Positions 26,983-36,487 of a DNA stretch of 64,000 bases are shown here, piece by piece. The notes under the pieces are model-generated. The model had not been told where the DNA came from and ran no database searches. It saw nothing but the letters and a program-made list of their open reading frames with translations. Source of the stretch: Mongoliibacter ruber (GTDB taxonomy: Bacteria; Bacteroidota; Bacteroidia; Cytophagales; Cyclobacteriaceae); NCBI RefSeq assembly GCF_003003005.1, contig NZ_PVTR01000003.1, positions 170,890 through 234,889 on the forward strand, read 5' to 3'. Numbering within the stretch: position 1 is the first letter of the stretch; each line of letters begins with the position of its first letter. Both the position numbers and the translations under genes were made by a program.

Positions 26983-27282
26983 ATACTTTGGAGTGTTTGG
27001 GTTCACGCTGATAAGGGTTCACGCAGAGTTTGGTTCATGCTGATAATGGTTCACGCAGAGATCGCAGAGGTGCTAAGACTCGCAGAGGAATAAGGTAAAG
27101 AAGCTTTATGATTTTTTCGCAAGGAAGCAAATAAAAAAGATCAATCTCGAAAGACAGCAAAGAAATTGCTTCGCAATGGTAATCAGTACTGCACTTTATT
27201 TGTACCATCTGCGTAATCTGCGACTTCCGCGGGAAAATAAACCACCTCGCAAGAACCCCTTCATTCAAGCCCCATCAAAAAC
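26983..27282. repeat. Degenerate GCAGAG-type repeats, right block
   Basis: Alternating GGTTCACGCTGATAA and GGTTCACGCAGAG words at 27000-27090, with further eroded words up to the ssrA terminator. Same family as 25707-26673, so the hypothetical gene at 26674 is bracketed by it. Confidence 0.6.
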
Positions 27283-27312
27283 AAAAATCCCTCAGAAAAG
27301 GCTTTCTGAGGG
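27283..27312 (-). terminator. ssrA terminator
   Basis: Minus-strand 10-bp stem CCCTCAGAAA/TTTCTGAGGG with a 4-base loop, followed by ATTTTTG. It lies 8 bases past the tmRNA 3' end. Confidence 0.8.
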
Positions 27313-27319
27313 AAGGTTG

Positions 27320-27721
27320 TGGAGCTGGCGAGATTCGAACTCGCGTCCAGATAGGGAAACACCGTACCGTCTACATGTTTAGTCACCTGTTGGATTTTCG
27401 ACTGTTGTTTGCTGGGTGACACACCTGACAACAGCTTATCTACTGATCTTAGCCCTGCTTAGTAGCATCACAGGGAGCAGCCCTGTCAAGTCGACACCTC
27501 AATTCCACCCGGACAGCGCAACGGATGGTGAGATGTGGCCGGGGAGCATCTATCGAAACTCAACCCTTTAAGCATTATCTATTCCCCTAAGGGTAAGATT
27601 AGGCAGCCATGGCGTAATTAGATTCGCCAATTATAGTTTGTATGAATTATTCACAGACGTACATACTCCACCTGACATGCGAGCCCGATCTTTACTCCTA
27701 CTGTCAAAACCGGTCAGCCCC
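27320..27721 (-). ncRNA. ssrA: Transfer-messenger RNA (tmRNA)
   Basis: About 402 bases. The 5' GGGGCTG pairs with 3' CAGCTCC (one G-U), with discriminator A. The tRNA-like 5' end continues with ACCGGTTTTGACAG, and the 3' side carries the T arm GCGAGTTCGAATCTCGC. The tag frame at 27599-27628 reads GGC GAA TCT AAT TAC GCC ATG GCT GCC TAA, giving GESNYAMAA. Together with SmpB it releases stalled ribosomes and marks the peptide for proteolysis. The tag closely resembles other Bacteroidota tags ending NYALAA, with Met replacing Leu. Confidence 0.95.
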
Positions 27722-27741
27722 ATAGTTTACTTTATGGACGA

Positions 27742-27749
27742 CAAATATA
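27742..27749 (-). promoter_or_regulatory. -7 promoter element of ssrA
   Basis: TATATTTG on the minus strand, 21 bases upstream of the mature tmRNA 5' end, matches TAnnTTTG. No TTG at ideal spacing was seen, so only half of the promoter is supported. Confidence 0.5.
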
Positions 27750-27909
27750 AGGGAAATAAAGTTCATAAAGACGAGAAGTTACAAAGTGTAATTTGTAGTT
27801 AAAAACGAATACCCCTCAATATCAAGTATCAGTGAATATCCAAATGCTAAAAACTCAAATTTCTAATGATTATTGGAGACAATGCGGACATAAATACTAT
27901 TTTTCACCC

Positions 27910-30033
27910 CTATGGCAATGCAAAGGCTACGTAAGCATCACCTGATTTAGTGCCTTTTCCCCCTCCACAAGCAATTACCACATACTGCTTCCCTTTGATT
28001 TCATAGACCGCAGGTGTGGCATGCCCTGCCGCAGGCAGTTTTGCCTCCCAAAGGACTTTCCCTGTGTCCTTGTCAAAAGCCCTGATTTTTTCATCTTTCG
28101 TGGCTGCTATAAAAACAAGCCCGCCGGCTGTGGTCACAGGACCACCATAGTTTTCTGTCCCTGTCGGTGAAATACCTCTGGCAGATAATTCTTCAAATTC
28201 TCCCAACACAGACTGCCATTTTACCTTCCCGCTATTCATGTCTATAGCTGTCAATGTACCCCAGGGAGGATTGATTCCAGGATAACCATCATCGGTCAAC
28301 AATCTTGAATACCCTTCCATGTAATACCTCGGGTAGAGTTGCTCCTTTACCACTTCAAGCTCTTTTTTGTCCTGCCCTACAACTTTTTTATCCAATAGGT
28401 ATGCAACCAGCATATCCCTTTCCTCTTTGGCTATATGAGAAAACGCTGGCATGGCTCCTTTCCCATTTTTGATCAAGGCATCCAAGCTTTCATTATTATA
28501 GTTCTTTTCCAGATTCATCAAACTTGGAAAGGCTGGCAGATTACCTTTTCGGTCAATTCCATGGCAATTTGCGCAATAGTTGACATAGACCTTTTGTCCA
28601 AGGTTATCAAATTCAGGGTTGGCTTTCATATTGATTATCCAAGGCATTTCATTGGCATTGACATAGAGGGTTTGGGTAAGTGGATCAAAAGAGGATCCAC
28701 CCCATTCAGCACCTCCATCCATGCCAGGGAAAAGCACTATACCGTGCTGATCACTTGGGGGTTCCCACATATGCCCATACTTTACATTCTCGAGTTTGGA
28801 GCGTATGTCTTTTTCCCATTCTTCTGTAAGATTGAGAATCAACTCATCTGTGTAGGCCATGCGCATAAAAGGTTCCGGCAAAGTTGGATGAGGTTGTGTA
28901 GGCCAACTTTTCTCTCCTTCCAGTGTGGATTGGGGAACTGCTTTTTCTTCAATGGGCCAAATCGGCTCTCCTGTCTCGCGGTCCAGGACAAACACATAAC
29001 CTTGCTTGGAGGTCTGAGCCACTGCATCTATCCATTTGCCATCTTTTTTGATTCGTATCAAGTTAGGATTGGCGGGGAAATCTCTGTCCCAGATGTCATG
29101 ATGTACTCCCTGAAAATGCCAGATGCGCTCACCGGTTTCGGCATCGAGTGCAAGGAGTGTGTTGGCAAAAAGATTTTCTCCATGTCTATACCCTCCCCAA
29201 AAATCATAGGTGGCCGAGCCTGTAGGTACAAACACAATTCCCCGCTCCACATCCAGACTCATTCCTGCCCAATTGTTGGCACCACCGATTTTTTCCAAAT
29301 ACTCAGGATCCCAGGTTTCATATCCAAATTCTCCAGGATGGGGTATGGTATGGAATATCCATTCCCTTTTGCCTGTTTTTACATTATAAGCCCTGATGTG
29401 ACCAGGTGCTGCATCCAATCCTTCTGAAAGCCGCATACCTATGATGATTTTATCTTTATAAATGACCCCCGGGCTATTACTCACCAATAGAAAATCCTCC
29501 CACTCGGTATCAAGATCTTTTTTGAGGTCCACCATGCCGTTTTCTCCAAAATCAACAATCGGCTGTCCTGTATCTGCATCTAGCGCAAAAAGGTAGTTGC
29601 TGGCAGATGAAAAAATGCGCTTGTCATTTCCGTCTTCCCAATATGCCAAACCTCGATTGAGGCCTGCCCAGCTATTTTCTCCTCCCAACATCTGAAACGG
29701 ATTGAATCTCCAAACTGGCTTGCCCGTATCTGCTCTCAAGGCAAAGACATTCATCTGCGGGCTAACGCCATACAACATATCCCCAATGACTATCGGCTGG
29801 GTTTGTATTTGACTTCTTTCAGTTGCGTCTCCTTTGTTGTACACCCATGCTACTTCCAAGTCCTTGACATTATCTTTGGAAATATGGCTAAGCCCCGAAT
29901 ACCTTGCTGCATCGTAAGTTCCTCCAAAGGTCCTCCACTGGGAGTAGTCTTGGGTGGGATGGGGATCTTTTGGGCTACAACCAAACAGGATAGTTAGGGA
30001 AGTACTCAGTAAAAAAAGGCTGATACGGTGCAT
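27910..30033 (-). CDS. PQQ-dependent dehydrogenase with cytochrome c domain, lipoprotein
   Basis: A quinoprotein of about 707 residues that oxidises an alcohol or sugar using pyrroloquinoline quinone. The start at 30033 (MHRISLFLLSTSLTILFGC) gives a lipoprotein signal with the lipobox Cys at about residue 19; a start 24 bases upstream is less likely. Eight-bladed propeller repeats with W motifs are spread through the chain (ALDADTGQPI, ALDAETGERIWHF, VLDRETGEPIW). A heme c site, YCANCHG, sits in an inserted cytochrome domain between late propeller blades. It is anchored at the membrane facing the periplasm. The substrate is unknown; no PQQ synthesis genes are in the window. Confidence 0.9.
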   Translation of the reverse strand: MHRISLFLLSTSLTILFGCSPKDPHPTQDYSQWRTFGGTYDAARYSGLSHISKDNVKDLEVAWVYNKGDATERSQIQTQPIVIGDMLYGVSPQMNVFALRADTGKPVWRFNPFQMLGGENSWAGLNRGLAYWEDGNDKRIFSSASNYLFALDADTGQPIVDFGENGMVDLKKDLDTEWEDFLLVSNSPGVIYKDKIIIGMRLSEGLDAAPGHIRAYNVKTGKREWIFHTIPHPGEFGYETWDPEYLEKIGGANNWAGMSLDVERGIVFVPTGSATYDFWGGYRHGENLFANTLLALDAETGERIWHFQGVHHDIWDRDFPANPNLIRIKKDGKWIDAVAQTSKQGYVFVLDRETGEPIWPIEEKAVPQSTLEGEKSWPTQPHPTLPEPFMRMAYTDELILNLTEEWEKDIRSKLENVKYGHMWEPPSDQHGIVLFPGMDGGAEWGGSSFDPLTQTLYVNANEMPWIINMKANPEFDNLGQKVYVNYCANCHGIDRKGNLPAFPSLMNLEKNYNNESLDALIKNGKGAMPAFSHIAKEERDMLVAYLLDKKVVGQDKKELEVVKEQLYPRYYMEGYSRLLTDDGYPGINPPWGTLTAIDMNSGKVKWQSVLGEFEELSARGISPTGTENYGGPVTTAGGLVFIAATKDEKIRAFDKDTGKVLWEAKLPAAGHATPAVYEIKGKQYVVIACGGGKGTKSGDAYVAFALP

Positions 30034-30057
30034 ACAGGGGTAATTTATTTTCTCCAA

Positions 30058-30352
30058 ACGAAAACAACTTAGTTTATTTTTTTTATTTCTGCTAGTAGTT
30101 TTTATATGAATAAGGGATAGCGCATTGGGATTGTCATTTAGAGATTTTAAAATTTGTCATTTGCACAAATGAAATGATGATTAGTGAACGTCCTCCTGAA
30201 TCAAAGCTTAAGGAAGTGAAAGTCTGTCCCGCAGCATTGCAGGGGATCTTCTACAATTTAGGCCAAGAGACCATTTCTTCAGGGTGATGGCACCTACAAT
30301 TCTGTCTATGGTATTTAATTTTCAAAAGCTTTACTTCTAAAAATTACTACAA
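30058..30352. repeat. Intergenic region with dispersed-repeat remnant
   Basis: Spacer between the ettA terminator and the PQQ dehydrogenase gene. At 30180-30310 a piece with CGTCCTCCTGAA, GTCTGTCCCGCAGCATTGCA and TTCAGGGTGATGG is an eroded member of the GTCATCCTGAA/TTCAGAATGAC family also seen at 44718-44805. No gene is supported. Confidence 0.5.
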
Positions 30353-30383
30353 TAAAAAAAGCCACTGAATCTTCAGCGGCTTT
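30353..30383 (-). terminator. ettA terminator
   Basis: Minus-strand stem GCCGCTGA/TCAGTGGC (one G-U) followed by seven T, 25 bases past the ettA stop. Confidence 0.8.
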
Positions 30384-30407
30384 AAAAGTGACTATAAATT
30401 CAAAAGA

Positions 30408-32087
30408 TTATTTCAACTTCTTGTATTTTATCCTTTGAGGTGTGACATCACCCAATCGTTTTTTCTTGTTTTCCTCATAGTCAGAGAAGTTACCTTCAAA
30501 CCAATACACTTGAGAATCTCCTTCAAATGCCAAGATGTGCGTACATATCCTATCCAAGAACCAACGGTCGTGGGAGATGACTACTGCACAGCCACCGAAA
30601 TTCTCCAAGGCCTCTTCAAGCGACCTAAGGGTATTGACGTCAAGATCATTGGTTGGTTCATCCAACAACAGTAAGTTGCCACCTTCCTTTAATGTCATGG
30701 CCAGGTGAACCCTATTACGCTCACCACCGGAAAGCACCCCAAGTTTTTTCTCTTGATCAGATCCTCCAAAATTGAACTTGCTTACATAAGCACGGGCATT
30801 CATTTCTTTATTGCCCAATTTTATAAATTCATTGCCTTCAGAAATTGCCTGATACACCGTTTTGTTAGGATCAAGGCTGTCATGCTCTTGATCTACATAG
30901 GCCAATTTGACTGTTTCACCAACTTCAAAATTCCCAGCATCAGCCTTTTCCTGACCGGTAATGAGCTTAAAGAGTGTTGATTTTCCAGCTCCATTTGGTC
31001 CAATGATCCCCACGATCCCACCTTGAGGTAGGTTGAAGGATAGGTCTTCAAACAATAACTTATCCCCATAAGCTTTGGAAACGCCATTTACCTCGATGAC
31101 TTTGGCACCGAGTCTTGGCCCTGGCGGAATGTATAGCTCTAGTTTAGCTTCTTTTTCTTTTCCTTCGTCACTGACCAATTTGTCATAAGCGCTCAACCTT
31201 GCTTTCCCTTTAGATTGACGGGCTTTTGGAGTCATTCGAATCCACTCCAACTCACGCTCTAAGGTTTTCTGTCTTTTGGATTCTGTCTTTTCCTCCTGCT
31301 TCAACCTGTTTTGCTTTTGCTCTAGCCAAGAGGAATAGTTTCCCTTCCAAGGAATACCTTCTCCCCTATCCAGTTCCAAAATCCAACCCGCTACATTATC
31401 CAAAAAGTAACGGTCGTGAGTCACTGCGATCACTGTGCCCTTGTACTGTTGTAGATGTTGCTCCAGCCAAAGCACCGATTCTGCATCTAAGTGGTTGGTA
31501 GGTTCATCCAATAGCAAAACATCAGGTTCTTGCAAAAGTAGACGGCACAGTGCTACCCTTCTTTTTTCCCCACCCGAAAGGTTGGCTACATTTGCCTCAG
31601 CTGGAGGAAGGCGCAAAGCATCCATTGCTTTTTCCAACATGGTCTCCAGCTCCCAAGCGTTTGCAGCGTCCAGTTTTTCCTGAACCTCACCCTGCTGTTG
31701 TATGAGCTTGTCCATAGCGTCAGGATCTTCCATAAGCGCTGGATCCATAAACTTCTCGTTGATTTCTTCAAATTGCTTCAGAAGACCGACTGTTTCAGAA
31801 ACAGCTTCTTCCACAACCTCCTTTACTGTTTTGCTTGGATCAAGCTGCGGCTCTTGTTCCAGCATGCCTACAGAATAACCCGGTGACCATACTACTTCAC
31901 CTAAAAATTCCTTGTCTATTCCTGCGATGATTTTGAGGAGTGAGGATTTACCTGAGCCGTTGAGACCTAGGACGCCGATTTTGGCACCATAAAAAAAAGA
32001 AAGGTATATGTCTTTAAGTACTTTTTTCTGAGGGGGGTATATTTTGGATACCCCTGCCATTGAAAAGATAATTTTTTCTGAACTCAT
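30408..32087 (-). CDS. ettA: Energy-dependent translational throttle protein EttA (ABC-F)
   Basis: ABC-F ATPase of about 559 residues that binds the ribosomal E site and gates the first steps of elongation according to ATP/ADP. The start at [10 protein letters not shown] (32087) fits the family; a frame 27 bases longer has no support. Two ABC cassettes: Walker [13 protein letters not shown] and [12 protein letters not shown], signatures [12 protein letters not shown] and [12 protein letters not shown], Walker [12 protein letters not shown] and [11 protein letters not shown]. The arm insertion and the linker with [20 protein letters not shown] are the EttA type. Its own terminator follows. Confidence 0.94.
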   Translation of the reverse strand: MSSEKIIFSMAGVSKIYPPQKKVLKDIYLSFFYGAKIGVLGLNGSGKSSLLKIIAGIDKEFLGEVVWSPGYSVGMLEQEPQLDPSKTVKEVVEEAVSETVGLLKQFEEINEKFMDPALMEDPDAMDKLIQQQGEVQEKLDAANAWELETMLEKAMDALRLPPAEANVANLSGGEKRRVALCRLLLQEPDVLLLDEPTNHLDAESVLWLEQHLQQYKGTVIAVTHDRYFLDNVAGWILELDRGEGIPWKGNYSSWLEQKQNRLKQEEKTESKRQKTLERELEWIRMTPKARQSKGKARLSAYDKLVSDEGKEKEAKLELYIPPGPRLGAKVIEVNGVSKAYGDKLLFEDLSFNLPQGGIVGIIGPNGAGKSTLFKLITGQEKADAGNFEVGETVKLAYVDQEHDSLDPNKTVYQAISEGNEFIKLGNKEMNARAYVSKFNFGGSDQEKKLGVLSGGERNRVHLAMTLKEGGNLLLLDEPTNDLDVNTLRSLEEALENFGGCAVVISHDRWFLDRICTHILAFEGDSQVYWFEGNFSDYEENKKKRLGDVTPQRIKYKKLK

Positions 32088-32224
32088 TGTAGAAATTTTA
32101 ATGTTGAATGTCACTAAGAAGACAAAGATGGCAAAAAAAGGGCTTTTTTAGGATAAATGCTTTTGAATTAATTAATTTGCAGAAATTAACGAAGACTACC
32201 ACACAACCAACCTATTAAATCAAA

Positions 32225-33472
32225 ATGGAGCATCCATACGGGTACATTAAAGATAACAAGGTTTATCTCAATGGATTTTTGAATCAGCCGGACAGGGTGA
32301 TTGGAGAAGTAAAAGAAGACGAAGCAAGTACTATCAAGTATTTTGAAGATAGGTTTGAAACACTCAAAGAAAAGATCGAAGCCCTCAAAAAGGACATAGA
32401 AGAAAATCAGAACAAAGGTTCCTTTTTGATGAAGCTTATTCACCTAAGAGACTCTCTCTTAGAGTTTGATGCCTTGGGAGATTTTGTCCCCTTGATCGAG
32501 GATTTGGACAAATTGCAAGTCTATCTGGAGGAAATCATCAAAAAGAACAGGGAAAGAAATCTGGAAATCAAAAGAGGACTTATCCTAGAAGCTGAAGCAC
32601 TCAAAAACGACACAGATTGGAAAAATACAGCCGAGGAAATGAAAAACCTCAAAATGCGCTGGATCAAAACCGGACCTGTAGAAAAGGAGTTTGACGAAGA
32701 AATAGAAAACACCTTCAATGCAGCTTTGGAAGTGTTTTTCGAAAACCGCAAGCATTATTTTGAGGGTCTTGCCCTACAGGCTGAGGAAAACATAAAAGTG
32801 TACGAGGACCTTGTAAGACAAGCTAGAGAAGCATTTGACAACCCTGATGCCAAGGCAGCTTTTGAGGTTTCAAAGCGTATCCAAAAGGAATGGAAGACTT
32901 CAGGAAAAGTGCCTGCAGAAAAAAGACAGCCACTTTGGGATGAATTTTCCAAACTTAACAACAGGATTTTCAGCAGGTTTAGAAGAACTATGCAGTCCGG
33001 TCCTCAGCTTAAGCCTTGGGAACAGATCAAAAAAATGGAAGAAATGACAGAGGAAATGAAAAAGCTTGCAAAAGCTGAAACAAATCCTGAAGTCATCTCG
33101 TCTGCAAAGAAACTTCAAGCCGAATGGAAAAGATTGACTCAAAGAAAGCCAAAAGATGCCGGGCTAATTATGAGATCTTTCATGTTCTTCTCAGAGGTGG
33201 TTTTTGAAAAACTCTTCCTTAATAAATTGGCAAACTCTAAATATGCGGATTTCAGAGAGAAGGAAGAAGTGGAGCAGAGAAGGATCAAAGCTTCAATCTT
33301 AAAAGATCTAATCTATAGAGATGAGAGTGAACTGGCTACCATCAAAGAGAACGCTGAAAACTTCAGAACAAACGAGGAGGATTTTGAAATTATGCTTCGT
33401 AGAAAACTCAGTGCTTTCAAAAGAAAAGTGGATGTAAAAAATTACATCTTAAAGGAACTTTCAAATAAATAG
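32225..33472 (+). CDS. DUF349 domain-containing protein
   Basis: A 415-residue, highly charged, mainly helical cytoplasmic protein with repeated DUF349 units; WKNTAEEMKNLKMRWIKTG, RIQKEWKTSGKVPAEKRQ and KLQAEWKRLTQRKPKDAG show the recurring W-K...G pattern. It has no catalytic motif. DUF349 proteins are widespread in Bacteroidota and of unknown function. It is divergent from ettA and followed by the DUF2795 gene 77 bases on. Confidence 0.88.
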   Translation: MEHPYGYIKDNKVYLNGFLNQPDRVIGEVKEDEASTIKYFEDRFETLKEKIEALKKDIEENQNKGSFLMKLIHLRDSLLEFDALGDFVPLIEDLDKLQVYLEEIIKKNRERNLEIKRGLILEAEALKNDTDWKNTAEEMKNLKMRWIKTGPVEKEFDEEIENTFNAALEVFFENRKHYFEGLALQAEENIKVYEDLVRQAREAFDNPDAKAAFEVSKRIQKEWKTSGKVPAEKRQPLWDEFSKLNNRIFSRFRRTMQSGPQLKPWEQIKKMEEMTEEMKKLAKAETNPEVISSAKKLQAEWKRLTQRKPKDAGLIMRSFMFFSEVVFEKLFLNKLANSKYADFREKEEVEQRRIKASILKDLIYRDESELATIKENAENFRTNEEDFEIMLRRKLSAFKRKVDVKNYILKELSNK

Positions 33473-33503
33473 GCAGTTAACATAGAAAATTTAAAACAAT
33501 TTC

Positions 33504-33511
33504 TATTTTTG
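33504..33511 (+). promoter_or_regulatory. -7 promoter element of the DUF2795 gene
   Basis: TATTTTTG matches TAnnTTTG and lies 38 bases before the ATG at 33550. It indicates a separate promoter from the DUF349 gene. No good TTG was found upstream. Confidence 0.5.
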
Positions 33512-33549
33512 CAAGCCGTTAGCGCGGTAACATTTTAAAAACTGAAAAT

Positions 33550-33771
33550 ATGTATTGGACATTAGAACTTGCGTCTTACCTGGAAGATGCGCCATGGCCA
33601 GCAACCAAGGATGAACTCATCGATTACGCGATACGTTCAGGTGCTCCTTTGGAGGTTGTCGAAAACCTTCAAGAGCTAGAAGACGATGGCGAACCATATG
33701 AAAATATCGAAGAGATTTGGCCAGATTATCCTACAAAAGATGATTTCTTCTTTAATGAAGACGAATACTAA
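33550..33771 (+). CDS. DUF2795 domain-containing small protein
   Basis: A 73-residue acidic protein typical of the DUF2795 family in Bacteroidota. The domain is visible as ELASYLEDAPWPATKDELID through VVENLQELEDDGEPYENIEE, ending in DEDEY-like acidic residues. The function is unknown; high conservation suggests a housekeeping role. It has its own promoter element and a shared terminator just after the stop. Confidence 0.9.
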   Translation: MYWTLELASYLEDAPWPATKDELIDYAIRSGAPLEVVENLQELEDDGEPYENIEEIWPDYPTKDDFFFNEDEY

Positions 33772-33795
33772 AAAGCCCGACTTCGGGCTTTTTTC
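33771..33795. terminator. Bidirectional terminator
   Basis: A 9-bp stem AAAGCCCGA/TCGGGCTTT with a 2-base centre and T run. It separates the convergent DUF2795 and LytTR genes, 0 and 2 bases from their stops. Confidence 0.85.
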
Positions 33796-33796
33796 T

Positions 33797-34531
33797 TTAT
33801 ATCCCTAAGGCAGATTTTAATTTAGGATAACCTGTACGACTGACCGGAATCTTTGAGCCGTTTTTCAAAATCAACTGATAAGCATCTTTTTCATAAGGTT
33901 CTATCTTATTGATTTCATTTATCTTCACAATATAAGACCTATGTGTCCTTACAAATTGGGAGGCGTCTAGGTTTTTCTCATAAAAAGTGAGGGTTTTATT
34001 TTTCAGGAATTTGCCTTCCTTGGTATGAATGTTCACATAGTCGTCATTGGCTTCCAAAAAAATCACTTCTGAAATAGGAATGATTTTGATCTCATTTTTC
34101 ACCTTCAATACTATCCTGTTTTTTGATTCTTGATTCAGGTTTTCTTCCTCTATCCTTTTTGATTCTGTCGCGGAAACCTGATTGATCTGAGCATACTTCT
34201 CCAATGCTTTCGCAAATCTAGGTTTGGAAATCGGCTTTAATAAGTAATCTATGGCATGTGCATCAAATGCCTTCATGGCATACTCATCAAAGGCTGTGGT
34301 AAAAATCACTGCCGGTGGATCTTCCAAAAGCTCCAATAATTCCAACCCATTGATTTTAGGCATCTGTATATCCAAAAAAATCAAATCAGGCTGAAATGCC
34401 TGAATTGCTTTCAAACCCTCAAATCCATTGTAGCATACAGCTACAATTTCAAATTCAGAAAAATCTGCCAAATACTCCCTGATAATATCAGTAGCTAATG
34501 GTTCGTCATCAATGATAATGGTACGGATCAT
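33797..34531 (-). CDS. LytTR family response regulator
   Basis: A 244-residue two-component regulator. The receiver domain (1-~120) has the acidic pocket DD at 8-9 and phospho-acceptor D54 in LIFLDIQMP, plus the conserved Lys in LLKPISKPRF. The C-terminal LytTR DNA-binding domain follows (FLEANDDYVNIHTKEGKFL, RTHRSYIVKINEINKIEPY). It overlaps its sensor kinase gene by 4 bases. It is likely to regulate genes from LytTR-type direct repeats, possibly including its own operon. Confidence 0.93.
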   Translation of the reverse strand: MIRTIIIDDEPLATDIIREYLADFSEFEIVAVCYNGFEGLKAIQAFQPDLIFLDIQMPKINGLELLELLEDPPAVIFTTAFDEYAMKAFDAHAIDYLLKPISKPRFAKALEKYAQINQVSATESKRIEEENLNQESKNRIVLKVKNEIKIIPISEVIFLEANDDYVNIHTKEGKFLKNKTLTFYEKNLDASQFVRTHRSYIVKINEINKIEPYEKDAYQLILKNGSKIPVSRTGYPKLKSALGI

Positions 34532-35574
34532 TTCTTATCGATTTGGGGGATCTTTAAATCCACTGTGAAGTTATCCTCCTTTTGTTGAATATTCAATAGG
34601 TCATTTCTTCCAAAAATTAGAAAAAGCCTTCTAGCAACAGCTTCAAGTCCAAATCCGCTCCCCTGCACTTTTCCTGCATTTGGATTGAAGGGATTGGAGA
34701 TGGAAATCAATAAACTACCCTCTGTTTTTGTGAATTTTACTGTAATTAAAACATCACCTGTAAGCCCGTAAAGTCCATGTTTGATGGCGTTTTCCAGAAT
34801 AGGCTGGAGCAATAGTTGAGGGATTTTCAAGTCCATTGATGCCTCATCTACATCGAAAGTTGTTTCTAATCTATGGCCAAAGCGGACTTTTTCTATCGAT
34901 AGAAAAAGCTCCAAGAACTCCTTCTCTTCAGCTACTGTAATCCACTTTTTCTCGTTTTTATGGATTGTCCCTCTTAGAAAATCAGCCAATTGAAAAATCA
35001 TTTCCCTTGCTTGTTCTGGATTTTTTTTAATCAGTGCACTTACCGAGTTGAGACTATTGAACAGAAAATGTGGCTGCAACTGTTGCCTGAGTTGATACAA
35101 TTCAGCCTCTTTTGCCATTTGTTCAATTCTGTCCAACCTTTCTTTACTTTCCAATTGATCTTCTATTCTACCATGGAAGACAAGGATTAAAGTCCATCCC
35201 ACAAGTACAATCACTACGATAAATAACTTCAAAGGAAAAAGGGGTGCTGAAAAATAGAGGTAATCCAATTTACCTGCAAGTACAAACTTCCCAGTCCAAT
35301 CTGCCAAATAAGTAAATCCTATCGCAAGAAAAACCGGTAGGCCTAAAATCAACCAACTTTTGGAATTTTTGGGTGAGAAATAGCGGAAAATATTGTCCAA
35401 AATAAATAATCCCATGAAAATGAAAAAAGTGTAAACAGCCGTATCAACAATGGCCAGGTATAAAGATTGCCCATAATTGTTGATCAAAAGGGAAGTGGCG
35501 GCAATCCACAAGGTTATTGCCGCCATGATAATGATGATGTTGGTATTGGAGTAAATAAAAAGTCTCTTGCCCAT
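34528..35574 (-). CDS. LytS/YehU-type sensor histidine kinase
   Basis: A 348-residue membrane kinase with four N-terminal membrane segments (~10-140) and a cytoplasmic His_kinase domain. The phospho-acceptor His is H169 in LRQQLQPHFLFNSLNS, followed by the HATPase region with LLQPILENAIKHGL and GSGFGLEAVARRL. It has no large sensor domain, so the signal is probably sensed within the membrane or through the LiaF-like neighbour. It overlaps the LytTR regulator by 4 bases and lies 3 bases after the LiaF-like gene. Confidence 0.92.
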   Translation of the reverse strand: MGKRLFIYSNTNIIIIMAAITLWIAATSLLINNYGQSLYLAIVDTAVYTFFIFMGLFILDNIFRYFSPKNSKSWLILGLPVFLAIGFTYLADWTGKFVLAGKLDYLYFSAPLFPLKLFIVVIVLVGWTLILVFHGRIEDQLESKERLDRIEQMAKEAELYQLRQQLQPHFLFNSLNSVSALIKKNPEQAREMIFQLADFLRGTIHKNEKKWITVAEEKEFLELFLSIEKVRFGHRLETTFDVDEASMDLKIPQLLLQPILENAIKHGLYGLTGDVLITVKFTKTEGSLLISISNPFNPNAGKVQGSGFGLEAVARRLFLIFGRNDLLNIQQKEDNFTVDLKIPQIDKK

Positions 35575-35577
35575 ATT

Positions 35578-36369
35578 TTAAAAGGACTTGATTTCTATGC
35601 CTCCAAATATAACAGAACCGTAGATTTTAAGCACTTTGGTTTCTGTCTGCGATACAGGTTGATACATTCTTTTGTCCTCTACTCCTGCAAAGATATTGGT
35701 GACATTGATCTGAAGGTCCCAATGTGGTGGTACTATTAGTTTTACGCCACCAAAGGCCACTTCGACGTTTATAGCAGCCCCTTCAGCGATATCCGCCTGA
35801 GTAAGGTCTATATCAGTCCCTCCAAATATCGCAGAGACTTTCCCTCCCTTGAGGTTTTTACTTAGCACCCTTCTCTCTATACCCGTAAAGATAGCCTGGG
35901 CATCAATGTATTCTGCACTGTCAGTGGACTTGTATCCAAAATGCTGCTCACCCCCTTCTGTATAGGATGATTTCTCTTGAAAACCCATTCCTTCATCAAA
36001 TTTTTTCAAAGACTCCGAAAAACTCCGAGTGAAAGCTTCTTGGTCACTCCGACGCTTGATGATCAGGAAAATCCCTAGAAGAATCAAGCCAACAGGAATC
36101 AGGTAAGGAAACAAGTTGAATGGTAAATTGAAATTTTTGACCACCATAGCAACCCCTCCAAATACGATCATGAACAAGCCAAAACCGCTTTTGAAATTAC
36201 TTTTGAAGCTTATTATGAGTCCTATTGCTATCAATATCATAGGCCAAGTGGTCACCCAACTTGGAAACCATATGCCTAATGTCCTAAGAAGTATAATACC
36301 GCCGATTGCGACCAAAATGACACCTACCGTGATGTCACTGTTTTTTGCTGGGAAGTTTGACTTTGCCAT
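35578..36369 (-). CDS. LiaF-like membrane protein (DUF5668 plus LiaF C-terminal domain)
   Basis: A 263-residue protein. Residues ~10-105 hold four membrane segments of DUF5668 type (TVGVILVAIGGIILLRTLGI and similar). After a soluble linker, the C-terminal part (YIDAQAIFTGIERRVLS, AIFGGTDIDLTQA, VAFGGVKLIVP, VIFGGIEIKSF) is the beta-helical LiaF/cell-wall-active antibiotic response domain with repeated FGG turns. It is first of a three-gene operon with the LytS kinase and LytTR regulator. In Firmicutes LiaF inhibits the LiaS kinase; a similar role here is inference. Confidence 0.85.
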   Translation of the reverse strand: MAKSNFPAKNSDITVGVILVAIGGIILLRTLGIWFPSWVTTWPMILIAIGLIISFKSNFKSGFGLFMIVFGGVAMVVKNFNLPFNLFPYLIPVGLILLGIFLIIKRRSDQEAFTRSFSESLKKFDEGMGFQEKSSYTEGGEQHFGYKSTDSAEYIDAQAIFTGIERRVLSKNLKGGKVSAIFGGTDIDLTQADIAEGAAINVEVAFGGVKLIVPPHWDLQINVTNIFAGVEDKRMYQPVSQTETKVLKIYGSVIFGGIEIKSF

Positions 36370-36487
36370 CGTTTTGTTGTTTTGTGATTATACTTCCAAA
36401 AGTAGGACATCTCCTTCCTTGATCGTATAGCAAAAAGGCGGTTGTCACAAAAAACTCGGTGAATGGCAGTAATGACTCGGTGAAAAA

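Noticed and set aside
27176-27382. Frame containing WSWRDSNSRPDR
   Set aside because: This is the well-known false translation of the tmRNA/tRNA 3' end.
28435-29427. 330-residue frame on the plus strand inside the PQQ dehydrogenase gene
   Set aside because: It is antisense to a gene with complete family motifs and has no recognisable sequence of its own.
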